Assembly: GCF_010686655.1 (NCBI RefSeq)
Contig: NZ_JAAGVY010000018.1
Coordinates: forward strand, 18,387-82,386
DNA: 64,000 nt
DNA from: Cryomorpha ignava
GTDB lineage: Bacteria; Bacteroidota; Bacteroidia; Flavobacteriales_D; Cryomorphaceae
Reading direction: 5' to 3'
Shown here one piece after another: positions 63,953-64,000 of this stretch. The position numbers and the translations under genes are program-made. The stretch's first letter is position 1. Each line of letters opens with the position of its first letter. Under the pieces are notes generated by a model. The model was not told the origin of the DNA. It searched no databases and was given only the letters and a program-made list of their open reading frames with translations.

Positions 63953-64000
63953 CTTGCTTGAGCAGAAATGCGCGCATAAAAAAATCACAAGCGCGAAGCG
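63953..64000 (+). repeat. 48-bp direct repeat, copy 2, reaching the window edge
   Basis: Identical to 63835-63882. The match runs to the last base, so the repeat unit may be longer. Between the copies is a hairpin AATCGCC/GGCGATT (63920-63943). Confidence 0.9.

Noticed and set aside
63835..64000. CRISPR array at the right edge
   Set aside because: Only two 48-bp copies are visible, the spacer itself holds a hairpin and no cas gene is seen.

Overview
The window is a chromosomal segment of a Bacteroidota bacterium, most likely of the order Flavobacteriales. Four things point there. At least 17 genes are preceded by the Bacteroidota -7 element TAnnTTTG. Type IX secretion (T9SS) sorting domains and PorV-like and PorG-like barrels are present. 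Shine-Dalgarno motifs are almost absent. Families typical of the phylum occur (DUF3127, DUF2911, flavobacterial-type H+-pyrophosphatase). The genus cannot be named from the sequence alone. Most of the window is well-kept core genome; accessory signals sit mainly between genes.

Layout. 1-9053: three linked surface genes, namely a TonB-dependent receptor (cut by the left edge), a 1465-residue secreted protein with a T9SS-like C-terminus, and a PorV/PorQ-family barrel. 9.1-16.5 kb: greA-HIT, ruvC, a membrane flippase-like protein, a glycosyltransferase, an orphan OppC-type permease, a short-chain fatty-acid transporter, a DUF3127 protein and a flavin reductase. 16.7-17.8 kb: tRNA-Leu and msrA, the latter bracketed by 29-bp direct repeats. 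17.8-22.0 kb: tig-clpP-clpX proteostasis cluster and a DUF2911 protein. 22.1-26.4 kb: a minus-strand operon of PIG-L deacetylase, a previously uncalled 43-residue membrane protein and an SSF symporter. 27.5-30.3 kb: thyA-folA and a nucleoside permease. 30.3-31.0 kb: a non-coding region holding a 358-bp MITE-like insertion with 9-bp target duplication. 31.0-34.4 kb: bifunctional nuclease, etfBA and a ParE-type toxin-antitoxin pair. 34.7-41.5 kb: pyruvate dehydrogenase genes pdhB, pdhA and pdhC, interrupted by a membrane pyrophosphatase fused to a YceI domain. 41.6-48.6 kb: recG, a 518-bp gap with three copies of a double-hairpin repeat, pheT, a PlsC-like acyltransferase and rdgB. 48.9-53.8 kb: ddl diverging from a PASTA protein, a T9SS cargo and rluD. 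53.9-63.7 kb: sppA, folK, a deoxynucleoside kinase, an OmpA/TPR-like lipoprotein, a PorG-like barrel, trmH and mutS. 63.7-64.0 kb: tRNA-Gly and the beginning of a repeat region that runs off the right edge.

How genes work together. PdhA, PdhB and PdhC supply three of the pyruvate dehydrogenase subunits. ThyA, DHFR, the nucleoside permease, the deoxynucleoside kinase and FolK touch folate and deoxynucleotide metabolism. Tig, ClpP and ClpX form a folding and degradation unit. RuvC, RecG, MutS and RdgB are genome maintenance genes. The PorV-like barrel and sorting domains imply a functional T9SS elsewhere in the genome.

The best candidates for something not well described are the receptor/giant cargo/PorV-like triplet, the pyrophosphatase-YceI fusion, the small membrane protein coupled to the SSF symporter, the MITE-like element with a diverged relative 28 kb away, and the msrA cassette beside tRNA-Leu.
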